From positions 1 through 36,341 of the forward strand of contig NZ_JBFAIU010000034.1 of assembly GCF_040654855.1 (NCBI RefSeq): 36,341 nt of DNA, written 5' to 3'. The translations under genes and the position numbers were made by a program. The stretch comes from Asanoa sp040654855 (GTDB lineage Bacteria; Actinomycetota; Actinomycetes; Mycobacteriales; Micromonosporaceae). The notes below the pieces were generated by a model. The model was given only the letters and a program-made list of their open reading frames with translations. It did not search any database and was not told the origin of the DNA. Shown in pieces: positions 35,602 through 36,341 of the stretch (position 1 is the first letter of the stretch; each line of letters opens with the position of its first letter).

Positions 35602-36246
35602 TTATCCCGCCAGCACCGCGGCGATCCCGGGGATGATCCCCCCGGCCGTCGCCGTCGGCTCGAAGCGCGACTCCATCCACCGCCGGCCCCGGTGCAGCCA
35701 GACGCTGGGCAGGCCCATCTCGGCCGCGGCGCCGATGTCGGTCTCCGGGCTGTCGCCGATCACCCACGCGCCGCGCATCCGCATCCGGACGCGTTCCGCG
35801 GCCAGCGCGAAGATCCGCGGGTTCGGCTTGCTGACCCCGACCTCCTCGGAGATCACCCAGTCGGCGACGTAGCGGTCGAGGCCCGTACGCCGGATCGTGG
35901 TGTCTTCGGTCCGGGTGGCCCCGTTGGTGACCAGCACGGGCACCCAGCCGGCATCGTCGGCGATCCGCAGCGCGCAGGCGACCAGCGGGTCGAGCCTGCT
36001 GTTGGCGACGACGCCCTCGCGCATCTCGTCGACGAGGTCGACGGACGAGGTGCTCAGCCGGTAGCGGTCGCGGATCGCGTCGGCGACGTCCCACCGGTCG
36101 GTGAGGCCGTCGGCGTCGACGGACATCAACCAGTCGAGGTCAGGAGAGGGTGCCCCGATCCCGTCCAGGAATCTCTCGGCCCAGGTGCGGAAGGCGCCCG
36201 TCCGGTCCAGAACGGTGTTGTCCAGGTCGAGGAACATGAGGGGCAC
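35602..36246 (-). CDS. HAD-superfamily hydrolase
   Basis: A 214-residue HAD phosphatase of subfamily I. Motif I is FLDLDNTVLDRTG, motif II VLVTNGA, motif III Lys in VSKPNPRIFALA and motif IV VIGDSPETDIGAA, with a helical cap between I and II (about 15-90). Likely a small-molecule phosphatase in the cytoplasm. The GTG at 36246 fits a leaderless start; an ATG three codons later is an alternative. The gene lies 181 bp upstream of the RIO kinase gene. That spacer holds no evident gene. Confidence 0.9.
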   Translation of the reverse strand: MPLMFLDLDNTVLDRTGAFRTWAERFLDGIGAPSPDLDWLMSVDADGLTDRWDVADAIRDRYRLSTSSVDLVDEMREGVVANSRLDPLVACALRIADDAGWVPVLVTNGATRTEDTTIRRTGLDRYVADWVISEEVGVSKPNPRIFALAAERVRMRMRGAWVIGDSPETDIGAAAEMGLPSVWLHRGRRWMESRFEPTATAGGIIPGIAAVLAG

Positions 36247-36252
36247 TCGCGC

Positions 36253-36280
36253 ACAGTACGGGACAGGGCCGATTCGTCAA
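36253..36280 (-). promoter_or_regulatory. Promoter of HAD gene (leaderless)
   Basis: On the minus strand, TTGACG (36275-36280), a 16-bp spacer and TACTGT (36253-36258), then 6 nt to the GTG at 36246. This is the best match to the housekeeping sigma consensus in the window, and the transcript would start at or next to the GTG. Confidence 0.65.
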
Positions 36281-36341
36281 AACCCCCGCAATGTAAACAA
36301 TCTTGGGCCGGACGAAGACGACCGCCGGCCCGCGGTGAAGC

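Noticed and set aside
36305..36331. Hairpin GGGCCGG / CCGGCCC with a 13-nt loop at the window edge
   Set aside because: Short stem and long loop, common by chance at this GC content; the gene it might serve is outside the window.

Overview
The window is chromosomal DNA from a very GC-rich actinobacterium. The best guess is a Micromonosporaceae relative (Actinoplanes or Micromonospora type). This rests on the base composition, frequent GTG starts, the fabG-inhA-hemH gene order, a ferrochelatase with a cysteine-rich tail, a RIO1-type kinase and actinobacterial families such as DUF1023 and DUF2630. I see no rRNA, tRNA, transposase, phage gene or CRISPR array. Coding density is high. Many genes overlap by 1-8 bp or meet tail to tail.

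Layout. 60-2571 (minus): a tiny membrane peptide, an acyltransferase-3 membrane protein and a Tat-exported DUF1023 hydrolase. 2655-4648 (minus): a NarL-type response regulator and its DesK-like histidine kinase. 4815-8175 (plus): fabG, an InhA-type enoyl-ACP reductase, hemH and a HAD phosphatase. 8172-12226: Xaa-Pro aminopeptidase (minus), asparagine synthetase (plus) and an unknown protein (minus). 12373-17111 (plus): a 2TM-TrkA-RyR protein, a SLOG-domain protein, LemA and a DUF2207-like membrane protein. 17112-20414: a 72-bp tandem repeat, a pullulanase-type glucosidase and an NTF2-like protein (both minus). 20477-24927: a degenerate serpin, an MFS exporter with a divergent HxlR regulator, a membrane-anchored coiled-coil protein, a PNPOx-fold protein and DUF2630. 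24994-30881: aconitase, then a run of small plus-strand genes (VOC protein, unknown, permuted-papain protein, S33 peptidase) and one tiny minus-strand membrane protein. 30907-36246 (minus): a methyltransferase, a TPP decarboxylase-like enzyme coupled to a metal hydrolase, a gene remnant (plus), RIO1 kinase and a HAD hydrolase.

The most interesting content is of three kinds. (1) The RyR/SLOG pair resembles nucleotide-sensing conflict modules: a membrane protein with predicted ligand-sensing domains sits beside a predicted nucleotide-binding or nucleotide-processing protein. LemA and DUF2207 proteins follow. (2) There are many compact leaderless promoters, in which a TAnnnT-like hexamer lies 6-8 nt before the start codon. 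At 28939-28945 one symmetric -10 element appears to serve two divergent genes. (3) Several structured intergenic sequences stand out: three repeats that echo the 3' end of the adjacent glucosidase gene, a nested 54-bp palindrome between two stop codons, an HxlR operator, and paired palindromes in the kinase-fabG spacer.

All functional names come from reading motifs by eye. No database search was possible.
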